Below are positions 45,722 through 56,556 of a stretch of 64,000 bases of DNA, in pieces; position 1 is the stretch's first letter, and every line of letters begins with the position of its first letter. The position numbers were made by a program, and so were the translations under genes. Source of the DNA: Rapana venosa (Eukaryota; Mollusca; Gastropoda; Neogastropoda; Muricidae). The stretch spans positions 67,757,839 through 67,821,838 of the forward strand of contig CM054134.1 in the NCBI GenBank assembly GCA_028751875.1, in the 5' to 3' direction. Under the pieces are notes generated by a model. That model made no database searches. It was not told where the DNA came from and saw only the letters and a list, made by a program, of their open reading frames with translations.

Positions 45722-47416
45722 AAATCAGGGATATTGTTCCATAGCTTACTACCTGAATAAACCAAGGATGACATGAATAAGTCTATCCTGGGGCGGGGAA
45801 TAAATAGAATACTTTTACCTCCAATAGTCCTGATAAAAAACATTTATCATACAGATAGGTTGGCCTAAGATTATTCATAATCTTGTACATGAATAAAACT
45901 TTGTTGAAATGGCATTTCTGATTTAATGGTAAAATATTAAGTTTTTTGCAATCTTCATTTTGCAAAGATGATTTAAGGAGTATTAATTTCATGGAGTATC
46001 TGTAAATACTGTCAAGTCATTTAAAGCAGTTTTTACTTGCCAGGTCCCAACATGTGGAAGCATAATCAATATCTGGTTGTATGTTTCCCTAAAAGAACAA
46101 CCTTGGAGTGTGCTCATCAAGGAAATGCTTTATTCTATTGAGCTGAAATATCTTTTGGAATAATTTCTTTGATAATATTAAAATATGGCTAGACCAGGAA
46201 AGATTGTTGTCTACATTAAGGCCAAGTAATTTATGATTATTAACCTCCTCTACTATCTGATCATGAATTTTCAGACTTCTTGACATAGACTTTATGTTTT
46301 GTCTTTTTTGTCTTGTTGTGACTATCATGAACTTCGATTTTTATGATCAAGAGCCATGTGGTTCAGATCAGCCCAAGAAGTTAGTTTATCTATATCTTTC
46401 TGTAAAATATTACATATAACATTTGCTTTTTATCCTTAGTATGAATAGTCGTATCATCTGAAAAAAGTTCACAAGAAGATGAAATATTCAATGGAAGATC
46501 ATAAATATAGATAGAAAACAAAACTGGCCCAAAGAACTGATCCCTGGGGGACACCATATGTTATTGGCACAAAGGAGGATATTGCACAGTCTTGAAGAAC
46601 TGCCTGCCGTCTATTTTTAAGAAATAAGTCTAACTGAATCTGAACATAAGCCATACAAGACAAGTTTCCTTATTAGAAAAAGTATGTTCTTTCGAGCCAG
46701 AAGGCCCATAGAGCCGGAGCTTATCCCGGTTTCTGTAGCGTTAAGCGAACTGATGGTTTTTCACCACCCCTGTGACAGGACGCTAGTCTGTCGCCAGATA
46801 TTTCCCCAGCAGAGCTGGTACCCACTTGTACACCTGGGTGGAGTGAGGAAAATAGGAGTAAAGTGTCTTTCCCAAGGACACAACACCGAGCCGAGCGGGG
46901 ATCGAACCCGCGACCTCTGGATGACGAGTTGACCGCCTAAACTACTCGACCACGGTGCCTCCCTTTCCTTATTAGAAGATCATGGTCAATGGTGTCAAAA
47001 GCCTTAGCAAAATCAACAAATACCACCCCAGACAAAATATCATTGTTAATATTTTCATGCCATTGTTCTATTAGGTTAGTAAGCAGAGTGTGACAAGAAT
47101 GATTTTTCATAAATCTGCTTTGTTAGGCTGAAACAGATTGTGATTTGTAAAATAAGCTGAAGGTTATTCTTAAGATGCTTTTCAAGAGGCTTAGACAATG
47201 AAAACAGGATTGAAATTGGTCTATAGTTTGAGGGATCTTTTGGGTCACCAGATTTGAAAAGGGGCAAAACCTTGGCATCTCTAAAAGCTTGAGGAAAATG
47301 ACTTTTTTCAATTGAAAGATTATAAATTATATGCTCAGATATTATGGGTACTGAACCTTCAATATTTTACTGTCTAGATTGTCCAAGCCCCTTGCATTTC
47401 AGTGTTTTAGGGAAGG

Positions 47417-47420
<4 letters not shown>
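45722..47420 (-). mobile_element. CR1/Jockey-superfamily-like LINE fragment, broken, split by a SINE
   Basis: The minus strand encodes MPLFKSGDPKDPSNYRPISI near 47267, an AKAFDTIDHD-like region near 47000, a GVPQG-like region near 46540, then VEEVNNHKLLGLNVDNNLSW (46.2 kb) and NKVLFMYKIMNNLRPTYLYD (45.9 kb). SINE S3 at 46679-46963 interrupts it. It is a non-functional relic. Confidence 0.68.
46679..46963 (-). mobile_element. SINE family S3 inserted in a LINE, with 14-base target-site duplication
   Basis: On the minus strand the head is tRNA-like: GTGGTCGAGTAGTTTAGGCG (A box) and CGGGTTCGATCCCCGC (B box), which resembles a Leu/Ser-type tRNA. The body contains CCGGGATAAGCTCCGGCTCT. TTTCCTTATTAGAA flanks it at 46665-46678 and 46964-46977. 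Nearly identical to 56188-56477. Confidence 0.85.

Positions 47421-47500
<80 letters not shown>
47420..47500 (+). repeat. (AG)n microsatellite, about 40 units
   Basis: Perfect run followed by TTTATATCATCCAA, the same junction as at 48062-48076. Confidence 0.97.
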
Positions 47501-47503
<3 letters not shown>

Positions 47504-47634
47504 ATATCATCCAAAAAAAAAGAAGAAAAGAAAGAAGATAGAATCCAGTTAAATCATTAACAAATCTATGAAATAAAAGTGACAATAATCAACACACACA
47601 CACACCCGCCCGGGCTGGCACGCCCCCCCTCCCT

Positions 47635-47662
47635 CCCCCCCCCCCCCCCCCCCCCCCCCCCC
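47635..47662 (+). repeat. Poly-C run
   Basis: Homopolymer of about 26 C, a likely place for assembly or sequencing length error. Confidence 0.9.
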
Positions 47663-47814
47663 CTTCACACACACACATATGCTCAAGAATTACACAGGCA
47701 CATGGAAAATTATTAGTAGTTTCAAGACAACACACTTTTTTTTTTAAAGCCCAGCTACAACAGAGAAATATAGAATTAAAAGAACACTTAAAGTACAAAG
47801 ACAACAACAACAAC

Positions 47815-48002
47815 ATCTACAATATAAAATTAAAACCATTTGCAAATGTTAATATTCATCAACAACAATTATATGGAATAATGCTACCAATTGTAGGGAA
47901 ATTGTATGGCTCTGATTCTAGTTCAGCAAACAAACCAAAGTGCTTGCATTCAAATCATTCACAGGCATGTCACTGGATTGTTCACTTTAGTACATTATGA
48001 CA

Positions 48003-48065
<63 letters not shown>

Positions 48066-48256
48066 ATATCATCCAAGCAAAAAACAAAACAAAAAACCGA
48101 AGACAGAATCCAATTCAAAAATAGAAATAAAATAAATAAAGCTGATGAGTAAATAAAGCTGATGAGTAATCACACGCAATCAATTTAATTATCATTTGTA
48201 TGGAATCATATAGGCCTAAAAGGATTTACAGGGAAGTGGGATGGGCTGGGCCCCAC
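47815..48256 (+). repeat. Left arm of a large imperfect inverted repeat
   Basis: Blocks such as GTTAATATTCATCAACAACA, TAATCACACGCAATCAATTT and GGATGGGCTGGGCCC reappear in reverse complement in 48628-48995. The loop holds a LINE 3' fragment. Confidence 0.6.
48007..48062 (+). repeat. (GA)n microsatellite followed by a shared unique block
   Basis: Perfect run followed by GTTTATATCATCCAAGC, a second copy of the block after the tract at 47420-47500. Confidence 0.95.
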
Positions 48257-48362
48257 TTGTCAGGCACTCACCGGCAGTGCAACTCACCCTGGTCCTCACG
48301 ACAGACAACAGTTGCCGTCTGAGCGCTTGACAAAGAACAAGCATATTAGGAATAAAAGTTCA

Positions 48363-48550
48363 TGTCTTGACTTATGCCTCTTGATTCCCTGGGGAACATA
48401 GGGCCGCAACAACACCCCTCCAACAAACTCTGGGAGATCCTCTTCAGCTCGGCCCATGTCATGCCGGTTGCCTTGGTCTCTGCGACAACGCTTCTGCCCC
48501 AGGTCTGTTTTGGTCGACCAACTTTCCGCTTCCCTTGCGGAAAAGTTCAT
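48363..48550 (-). mobile_element. 3' coding fragment of the same LINE family as 42464-45711
   Basis: Very similar to 42470-42650: CTTGACTTATGCCTCTTG, then TGGGAGATCCTCTTCAGCTC and GTCTGTTTTGGTCGACCAAC. It lies in the loop of the fold-back described at 47815-48995. Confidence 0.7.
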
Positions 48551-48627
48551 AATACCTCTTAAAAAAATATGATGACAATAATAATAATGAATAAATAAAT
48601 AGATAAATAAAACATTTTAAAAAACAC

Positions 48628-48995
48628 GGGCCCAGCCCATCCGACGTCAGTGTAAATCCTTATGATTTCCATACTTAAGGTGATTAAATTGATTGCGTGT
48701 GGTTACTCAGGTTTGTCTATTTTGTTTCTATTCCATATGACTGTTGTTGATGAATATTTAACATATGCATATTGTTTACATTTTATATTGTAAATGTTGT
48801 TGTTGTTGTACTATTATTGGTGTTTTTATTTTATTATTTATTGATTGCGTGTGGTTACTCAGGTTTGTTTATTTTGTTTCTATTCCATATGACTGTTGTT
48901 GATGAATATTAACATATGCATATTGTTTACATTTTATATTGTAAATGTTGTTGTTGTTGTACTATTATTGGTGTTTTTATTTTATTATTTCTTAG
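48628..48995 (-). repeat. Right arm of the large imperfect inverted repeat
   Basis: Reverse-complement partner of 47815-48256, beginning GGGCCCAGCCCATCC. It has additionally undergone the 152-base direct duplication. Confidence 0.6.
48691..48993 (+). repeat. Direct duplication of 152 bases
   Basis: GATTGCGTGTGGTTACTCAG opens both copies, at 48691 and 48843. The copies are almost identical, differing by a T/C substitution and a one-base indel. Confidence 0.88.
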
Positions 48996-49048
48996 AGAGT
49001 GACTGAGCGAGCGAGCGAGCGAGCGAGCGAGCAAGCAAGAGAGAGAAA

Positions 49049-49052
<4 letters not shown>

Positions 49053-49110
<58 letters not shown>
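49053..49110 (+). repeat. (GA)n microsatellite
   Basis: GA run preceded by a GAGC-rich stretch and adjoining SINE S1 tail B. Confidence 0.95.
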
Positions 49111-49116
<6 letters not shown>

Positions 49117-49345
49117 TTTTTGAGAATAATAAGCTTTAATGTGCTTTTTTCATCCAGTCCCCGTGTGTATGCAATTTTGTAAATTGTGTCATCCGTTCCC
49201 ACCGACACACAATGGCCTACTCTTCCGAAAAGTGGAACGGGTTTTAATGTGTGCGCAAGGTGTTCTGTGTGCGTTCGCACATGGGACCTCGGTTATAATT
49301 TCATCCGAAGGACTTTTGGGGAGAGTGGAGTCGGCACTGAGAATC
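49111..49345 (-). mobile_element. SINE family S1, tail B, head truncated
   Basis: Reverse complement of the body with tail B (AATAATAAGCTTTAATGTGC). It lies between two GA-rich tracts, which have probably replaced both ends. Confidence 0.6.
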
Positions 49346-49347
49346 AA

Positions 49348-49394
<47 letters not shown>

Positions 49395-49664
49395 CAGAGA
49401 CAGAGAGACAGACAGACAGAGACAGAGATTAAGAAAATAAATTGCAATGCTTCATAAAGATACATGTATTTTACAATGATTTCATCAGATTAATGTACCA
49501 TGTACCGAAAGCAAACAGCTGATTTTTATCAGTTTCGTGTGGGTCTACATAACTCAAGTATTTGGAGAACAATGAGTAATGTTTCAAAAGGATTATGTAG
49601 TCATGTAATTGACTCTTCTAAATAATATTATGAAAAATGTATTGCTGTAAGGTACTACTGAGAG

Positions 49665-50688
49665 CTGATCCACACCATCAAGGAACTCTACTCAAAGGCC
49701 ACCAGTGCAGTACTCGTACAGGGCACGGTAGGGGAATGGTTCCGTACCTCAGTTGGGGTCCGACAGGGATGTCTGCTGTCGCCGACACTATTTAACATTT
49801 TCCTCGAACGCATCATGACTGACGCCTTGGAAGACCACACAGGCACAGTCAGCATTGGAGGGCGAACAATCACCAACCTCAGGTTTGCCGATGACATTGA
49901 CGGTCTGGCAGGAAATGAAGAGGAACTGGCCAACCTAGTGAAGAAACTGGACGAAATATCCTCCCGATACGGCATGGAAATCAGTGCCGAGAAAACCAAG
50001 CTCATGACAAACAGTGCCCAGCCAATCACCACCAAGATCACTCTCAGCGGAAAAGAACTGGAGACCATTTCAAGTACCTTGGAGCCATCATAAGTGAGGA
50101 GGGATCGAAGACCGAAATCCTAGCAAGAGCGGCACAAACAGCAGCAGCAATGGCAAGACTGAAGACCATATGGAGAGACAGAAACATCCCTCTCGGAACC
50201 AAGGTAAAGTTACTAAACGCGCTAGTCACCTCAATCATGCTTTACGCATGTGAGGCATGGACACTAAACGCAGACCTACAAAGGAGGATCCAAGCAGTAG
50301 AAATGAGATGCCTCAGAAGGCTCCTTGGCATCTCATACAAGGACCATGTCACCAACAATGAAGTCCGCAGAATGATCACTCAACAGGTGCGGGGTTATGA
50401 AGACCTACTGACCACGGCGAAAAAGAGGAAACTCAGATGGTATGGGCACGTAACACGCTCAGAAGGACTTGCAAAGACCATCCTGCAAGGAACAGTCCAG
50501 GGGAAGAGAAGACGGGGCAGACAGAGGAGAAAGTGGGCCGACGACATCCGTGATTGGACAGGGGAGGACTTTAGTGTCACCCAGGCACTTGCCCACGACC
50601 GCGCTAAGTGGAGCCAGCTGGTCCACCGTTCGTCCACCATGCAGCGCCCCCACGACCCCGGCGGGTTACGGGACCAGTGAACCAGTGA
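49665..50688 (+). mobile_element. 5'-truncated LINE (RTE-like), 1 kb, with target-site duplication and one frameshift
   Basis: Encodes a reverse-transcriptase C-terminal half: VRQGCLLSPTLFNIFLERIM, LRFADDIDGLAGNEEEL (catalytic FADD), then, after a frameshift near 50075, EEGSKTEILARAAQTAAAMA, MLYACEAWTLNADLQRRIQA and RKLRWYGHVTRSEGLAKTIL. It ends in a short repeat of CCAGTGAA. ACTACTGAGAG flanks it at 49654-49664 and 50689-50699. The single frameshift and long intact frames suggest it is among the younger insertions here. Confidence 0.85.
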
Positions 50689-50699
50689 ACTACTGAGAG

Positions 50700-50920
50700 T
50701 GAAGCTTCAATCACCCTGGGGACCTCTGAGGAAGGATATTAGTTCCTAAAAGCAAAGAACACCCCCCCCCCCCCCCCCAAAAAAAAAAAAAAACAACCCA
50801 AAAAACCCAAAAAACAACAACAACAACAAAAACCACACAAATACAAAAAAACACCTAAAATCATTTTTAAAATGATGGAGAAGTTTAAGTGGTTACCTGC
50901 ACTTGTTTTCCTCTACAACG
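50700..50920 (+). repeat. Interspersed repeat R2, copy 2, with C/A homopolymer insert
   Basis: Blocks shared with 5930-6160 are separated here by a poly-C/poly-A low-complexity run at 50762-50860. The adjacent LINE (49665-50688) probably inserted into this repeat. Confidence 0.4.
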
Positions 50921-53238
50921 ATTTTCTGAAGGATCATGCATACAGAAGTGACACATTAAATTATTTCATCAGTAATTCCACCACCCCTACCCATTCTCTC
51001 ACCGCGATCTGTGCGAAGGGCACAAAGAACGAATTGAACGAAAAGACATTGCGTGGGCTTCTTGGTGCGCATGCTCTGACGCCGTGTAGCAGGATCCTGT
51101 CTCTGGGAAGGGCTTCAGTACAGGCTACGTGATTGAGTGAAACTTTCTAAAGTTTGTGGTGTGTGATCGAGAAGTTATCAAGTCTTTGTTTATTTGGAAT
51201 TTGTAAGTATGTCTTGAATTGTTCTGTTGAGGGTATTCCAATAGTTTAAAAGACTGCTTTCTGATCCAAACCAAGATCATCAAGACTTAAGACACTTAAG
51301 TAAATAACAGGCCTTTTTTCCCCGACAAAACATCAGTAATTAAAAAAGAAAGCCAAAACAAAAAAGAAAACCCTCTCCCGTGAGCTGAACTCTGCTGTCT
51401 GTGGGAACAGACCACCTTTTGGCGTAGGGGTCTAAAAGTAAACCAGATGGCTACTAGTATTGTCCACAATCACCTTACATTATGTTCTAGTTCACATAAG
51501 ATAGGTGTTAACAGGACAAGCGAAGTTGAGGTGTGAGGACACCCCACCCCACCCCCTTATTTTGCCCCAATAAAATTCATGAAAGCCAAATATTTGTAGT
51601 CTTAAATCTATTATTCTGAAGAATGGAGTAGTAATTCTTTCCTGACATTTAATAAACTTAAAGCCTTTTAATTGTTCAGAACTAGTGACAAGCTTCTTCC
51701 ACTTAGGCTCTTAGTCTTAGCAGATTTTATATAATTTTACTGATCGTTTAGGCCTAGTACAGAATGGAAGCCAGAAAGGGCCTTTCCTAACCCTACAGAT
51801 ACAGGCTTCTTGGCTTGGAATCCAGTGTACTATAGTAATTGAGTCATGATAGATTCTTTCCTATCATTTGAATGATTTCTTGGTGATAAACATAAAATAT
51901 GTTCAGGACCAGTGTCAAGCTTCCTCCACTAAGTACATAGTACATGTATACATATTCAATTAGTTTAGCATAGAGTAGAATCCACTGAGGAAGGGCCTTA
52001 CCTTGTTTGGATCTTCTGCCTCAGGACTCAATGTCTAAATTATTAACCCCATGGCCTGCCAGGGAATCCGCCCCCCCCCCCCCCCCCCCACCACACACAC
52101 ACACACACACCCCTCAAACAGATGGGAATTTGAAAAAAAAAATCCTAGATTCAACACTGGTAAAACAGAAGGGAAAGTAGATCTTCATTTTAAAGGAAAA
52201 TGAAAGAACAGTAGTACTACTTAGGCTCCTTCTGTATTACGAGACGCTTCTTTCACTCCATTTTGTTGGGAACAATATGGAGTGGCTCCGCTGTCCATTT
52301 CATGCATGGCAATCTCTGCATGGTTGTTGCAGACAAATTTGGAAGTTAAATTGCTGGCCTGGTTTTGTGGTCTTCTCTTTCCAGCTGCTTCTGTCTTTCA
52401 ATTTATTTTTGTCTCTTCACATTTCCCCTGAAAATTCCGTCACATACTCATACTGCGCACCTCCACCAATTGCAGTTTTCTGCAAGTGCTTCTAGTGATA
52501 GTATATATCAGTGGCTGTAATGGTATGCTTCCACACATCCTTCAAGTGTTCAAGAGCAGTGCTGTGCACAGTGAAGGATGGGTCCTGCAGCCAGTTCACC
52601 ACTGTACAGGATTTGTTGTGGGGAATGCAGTATAATGAACGTGACTAGTAATCCAATGGAGACAACATTGACAAAGCAAAAGGTGCATGAGGAGGGAGTC
52701 GGCCTATTCAAGAAAGATGGATGTGGCCCCTTTAAATGTAATATTTCCAAAGCACAAGAAAGTCATGTGGGTTACTTGTCATAAAATTTTTTGTAATAGT
52801 GCAAATAAATTTATATCACAGACCCAGGCAACCATTTCCTACATCATAAAATATTTTGATATGGACATTTATGCAGAAAAACATGCAAGCATGGGGCATG
52901 CACACACACACACATACATACACACATATGATACATGTATACACAGGGTGCGCTCATGTGGTTATGATTTTATCCTCCCAAGTAATGCCTAGGATTCAAT
53001 GCAGACAGCATTTTTGATCAACTGGATGGACTCTAAAAGTAATATCTCGAATCAACATCATCATCCCAGGATTACTACTCTTGTACTAAATAGTTTAGGT
53101 ACTAAAAATCTTATTAGAATAGAGAATACTGAATAGCAATTAAGTGAATTGATATTTGTCTTAACTCTTATCATACAACATGTTATAACAATTTGGTTTA
53201 TGTCAGAAAAATGCTTGCGCATGTGTACAAATGTTTCC

Positions 53239-53240
<2 letters not shown>

Positions 53241-53292
<52 letters not shown>
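53241..53292 (+). repeat. (TG)n microsatellite
   Basis: Perfect TG run, about 26 units. Confidence 0.96.
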
Positions 53293-53295
<3 letters not shown>

Positions 53296-53445
53296 GCTGT
53301 ATGTTAGTGTGTGTATGTGTGTGCATGCTAGCACATGTGCATGAGTCACTTGAGTGCATTTGATTTTACACTGGTGAGTTTATGACTCATTGACTGGCTT
53401 AGATATTTTGCTGATGCTTGGGTGCTTTATCTTGTGATGTGTCCA

Positions 53446-53447
53446 TG

Positions 53448-53479
<32 letters not shown>

Positions 53480-53550
53480 TTATATTATTTTTTTATATAT
53501 ATATATATTATATATATTTATATTATTTATATATGTATATATATATAAAG
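53446..53550 (+). repeat. AT-rich microsatellite
   Basis: Imperfect AT run with TATTATTT interruptions, adjoining the 3' side of SINE S4. Confidence 0.9.
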
Positions 53551-53557
53551 CCATTAA

Positions 53558-53838
53558 ACTTAAAGGTTCCCATAACCTATAAGGTCGTAGGGAAGTGAGA
53601 CGTCAGAGACCTCACTTCTCTAGGGGCCAGCATAATGAGGGTGGTGCCCATCTCTTCTCCCTCGCTGCTTTACCTTCCCTGACCCTAAAGAGGCAGGTAC
53701 CCATTTACAGCTGGGGGACTGTACTGAAGCCAAGGCACGCAAACGGTCACCCGTCCAGCTGGTAACCACACACGACACTGCTTAACTTGGCTGGGGGAAA
53801 GCGAGTGCTCTGACCACTGAGCTATCCTATCTCTGTGT
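53558..53838 (-). mobile_element. SINE family S4, tRNA-headed
   Basis: On the minus strand it starts GATAGCTCAGTGGTCAGAGC (A box) with a B-box-like stretch, and has a GC-richer body (GGTACCCATTTACAGCTGGG on plus). AT microsatellites flank both sides (53446-53550 and 53845-53892). Confidence 0.65.
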
Positions 53839-53839
53839 G

Positions 53840-53844
<5 letters not shown>

Positions 53845-53892
<48 letters not shown>
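53845..53892 (+). repeat. (AT)n microsatellite
   Basis: Perfect AT run adjoining the head side of SINE S4. Confidence 0.95.
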
Positions 53893-53894
<2 letters not shown>

Positions 53895-54153
53895 GTACTG
53901 CATTGTGGTATTTTTTCTGTGGTAAATGTTTGTCTATAACATTGTAAGACTGTTTTTATGCATGGCTTGTAACTCATGTGAATTTCGCTATTTCAGTATT
54001 TGGGAGCTAATAAACTTAATAAAGTATTTGAATTAAATTGAATACTTCTTGTGATGATGATGATGATGAGTGATGATGATGATAACAACAAAAATTCCAT
54101 AAGTTAAAAGGAATATTGTTTTGTGTCAATCCTTGTTTTCTTCTTCTTTTCAG

Positions 54154-54211
54154 ATGCACTCATATTATAAAGCAGATTGGCTCCAACCTGACCAGCCATT
54201 ATGGCTAAAAT
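54154..54211 (+). CDS. Innexin B first coding exon (5' UTR 54154-54200 plus 11 coding bases)
   Basis: The acceptor TTCTTTTCAG ends at 54153 and the donor GTAAGT starts at 54212. ATG at 54201 opens a frame that continues correctly into the next exon as MAKI-LSSTLL. Because the exon has an upstream acceptor, at least one more non-coding 5' exon is expected further left. Confidence 0.8.
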
Positions 54212-56524
54212 GTAAGTATGATCCATGACTTTTGTCCTTAACTTTGTCAATGGAAATGATGGAAAACATTTTATGCATCATGCATTTATATATTCATTAT
54301 CATTATTGTGACAAGTGCACACACTCACTCTTGCTATTTTAGTCTCAGTCTCACACAGAACACACAACACACACATACACACACACACACACGCACACGC
54401 ACACGCACACGCACACACACACAGACACACACACACACACATGCGTGGTCTAGAGGTAACACGCCTGCCTAGAAAGCGAAAAGTCTGGGTCGGAAGTATG
54501 CGGTGGTTCAAATTCCGTCTGGACCCGAAACTTCTTCCCCATCCATTAGATCATGAGTGATGGTCTGGGTGCTTGTCTTTTGGATCAGACGATAAACCGA
54601 GGTCCCATGTGTTACAGTTACACATAGTTATTTAGTGCACATAAAAGAACCCACAGCAACAAGAGAGTTTTCCCTGGCAAAATTCTGTAGAAAAAAGCCA
54701 CTCTGATAGGGAAACATAGGGTTGCAGACAGGAAAAAGGAAGAAAACAGATGGGGCTGGTGCTGCTCTTGTGGCCATGCGCTCCCCCTGGGGAGAGCAGC
54801 CCGAATTTCACGCAGAGAAATATGCCATGACTTAAAGTGGTATAAATAAATAAATAAATATAAACACACACACACACTGACAAAAATGTGCATGGGTATA
54901 CACATGCATGGGTGTTTGTGCATGCATGTGGCTGTGTACATGTGTATACATGTGTGTGTGACTTTGTCCAGCCCTGTGTGTGTATATATATGTATGTGTA
55001 TGGCCTGGGTACCTGTGCATACATACATAAATGTATACATGTATAAACTTGTGTGTGTGCATGCTCACATGCACATGAGTGTGTGTGCATGTAGACACAC
55101 AAGTGAATGTGTGGGAGTGTGAGAAAATGAAGGTTTAGGGGTTGCATAATGAAAGACCCTGCTGTTGTGGGGCAGTAGGGGTTTGTGTAATGGGCCCCTG
55201 GTTTACAGTTTAAATTAACCACTAGACTGCCTTACCCCGGAAATTTTCTGGGGCTAAACGTGCACCCTATACGCCAACAACCCGGAAAATTTCCGGGGTG
55301 TCGAACTGAAGTAAACAAGCCTGCTTCCTTGACTACAGTTAAAGGGAAAGAACTCCAAAATTAATGGAGGTCACTCTCCTGTTGCTTGGCAACATCGAGC
55401 TGCAAAAACCATGGCAAAAACGATCGTTTTTTCGCTTGTATTTTGTGTTTTTATGCATGACTGCTTGGGAAGTTCTTGTTCAAAATGGCTGACACTTCTT
55501 GTTGAAGGCATCAGTAACTTTACACAGCTGTAAAAGTGGCAAATAAAACTGTAGATTTACATAATAGTGATGAAAATGATCGTGTATGATTCAGCTGATC
55601 GTGCATTAAGAAAAAAAGAATGAGATTTGGCCTAGACTTATGTTTGACGTTATTGAGATCGGGGGTACTCAGAATGACAGTGGTGATTAAGAAATCGTAT
55701 TTATGGTCGATTTTTTACATTTAAAATATATTTTCACAGTAAAATATCGTGCTAACTAATTTGAGCTTGCCTCAAAGTAATCTACGATATATATACTGTC
55801 ATTTGGTAGACTATCAGGAATATTCATGCAGTAGTTTCTGAGTAAGAGGGATATGAACATAGCAGTGGTACATAAGAATTTTATTCCCCGGCATATAGGG
55901 TGCACTTGCACTGGGCAGTGAAGAGGTTAAAGGTCTTGGATTTAACAAGTCTCAACTTAGGCTGGGATCTGAGGCTTTAGCCAACCCAGCCCAGACTAGT
56001 ATGCTGTGGAGTCAGTAGGAAGACTGTCATGACATGATATGGTTATTGACCATCATCCATCCTAACTAGTTAATAATGGGAGTAATTTTGAAAGTGTTTC
56101 TTACATTTCTTGACCAGCACTGAAGATCACGTAAATTTTTGTATAAGTTCTGTGTTTTGAATCTGCTTGTTGCAGTGGTATATGAGTATAAAAAGTAGAT
56201 GTTCTTTCGAGCCATAAGGCCCATAGAGCCGGAGCTTATCCCGGTTTCTGTAGCGTTAAGCGAACTGATGGTTTTTCACCACCCCTGTGACAGGACGCTA
56301 GTCTGTCGCCAGATACTTCCCCAGCAGAGCTGGTACCCACTTGTACACCTGGGTGTAGTGAGGAAAATAGGAGTAAAGTGTCTTTCCCAAGGACACAACA
56401 CCGAGCCGAGCGGGGATCGAACCCGCGACCTCTGGATCACGAGTTGACCGCCTAAACCACTCGACCACGGTGCCACCGTGGTATATGAGTGCTAGGTGTT
56501 TTTTGTTAGTTGTGGGTGTTTTTC

Positions 56525-56556
<32 letters not shown>

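Larger units (their letters stand above)
50921..53557. other. Intergenic DNA, no gene seen
   Basis: Contains a poly-C run near 52072-52089, the TG tract at 53241 and the AT tract at 53446. No coding signal; non-coding 5' exons of innexin B could be here but I could not identify one. Confidence 0.45.

Noticed and set aside
46684..46932. 82-codon frame almost identical to one at 56199-56447
   Set aside because: Both lie wholly within SINE S3 on the antisense strand; the similarity is SINE similarity, not a gene family.
56400..56477. Possible tRNA gene (A box, B box, GGTTCGATCCC)
   Set aside because: Followed by a 200-base SINE body and flanked by a target-site duplication; the same sequence recurs at 46.9 kb. 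It is a SINE head.
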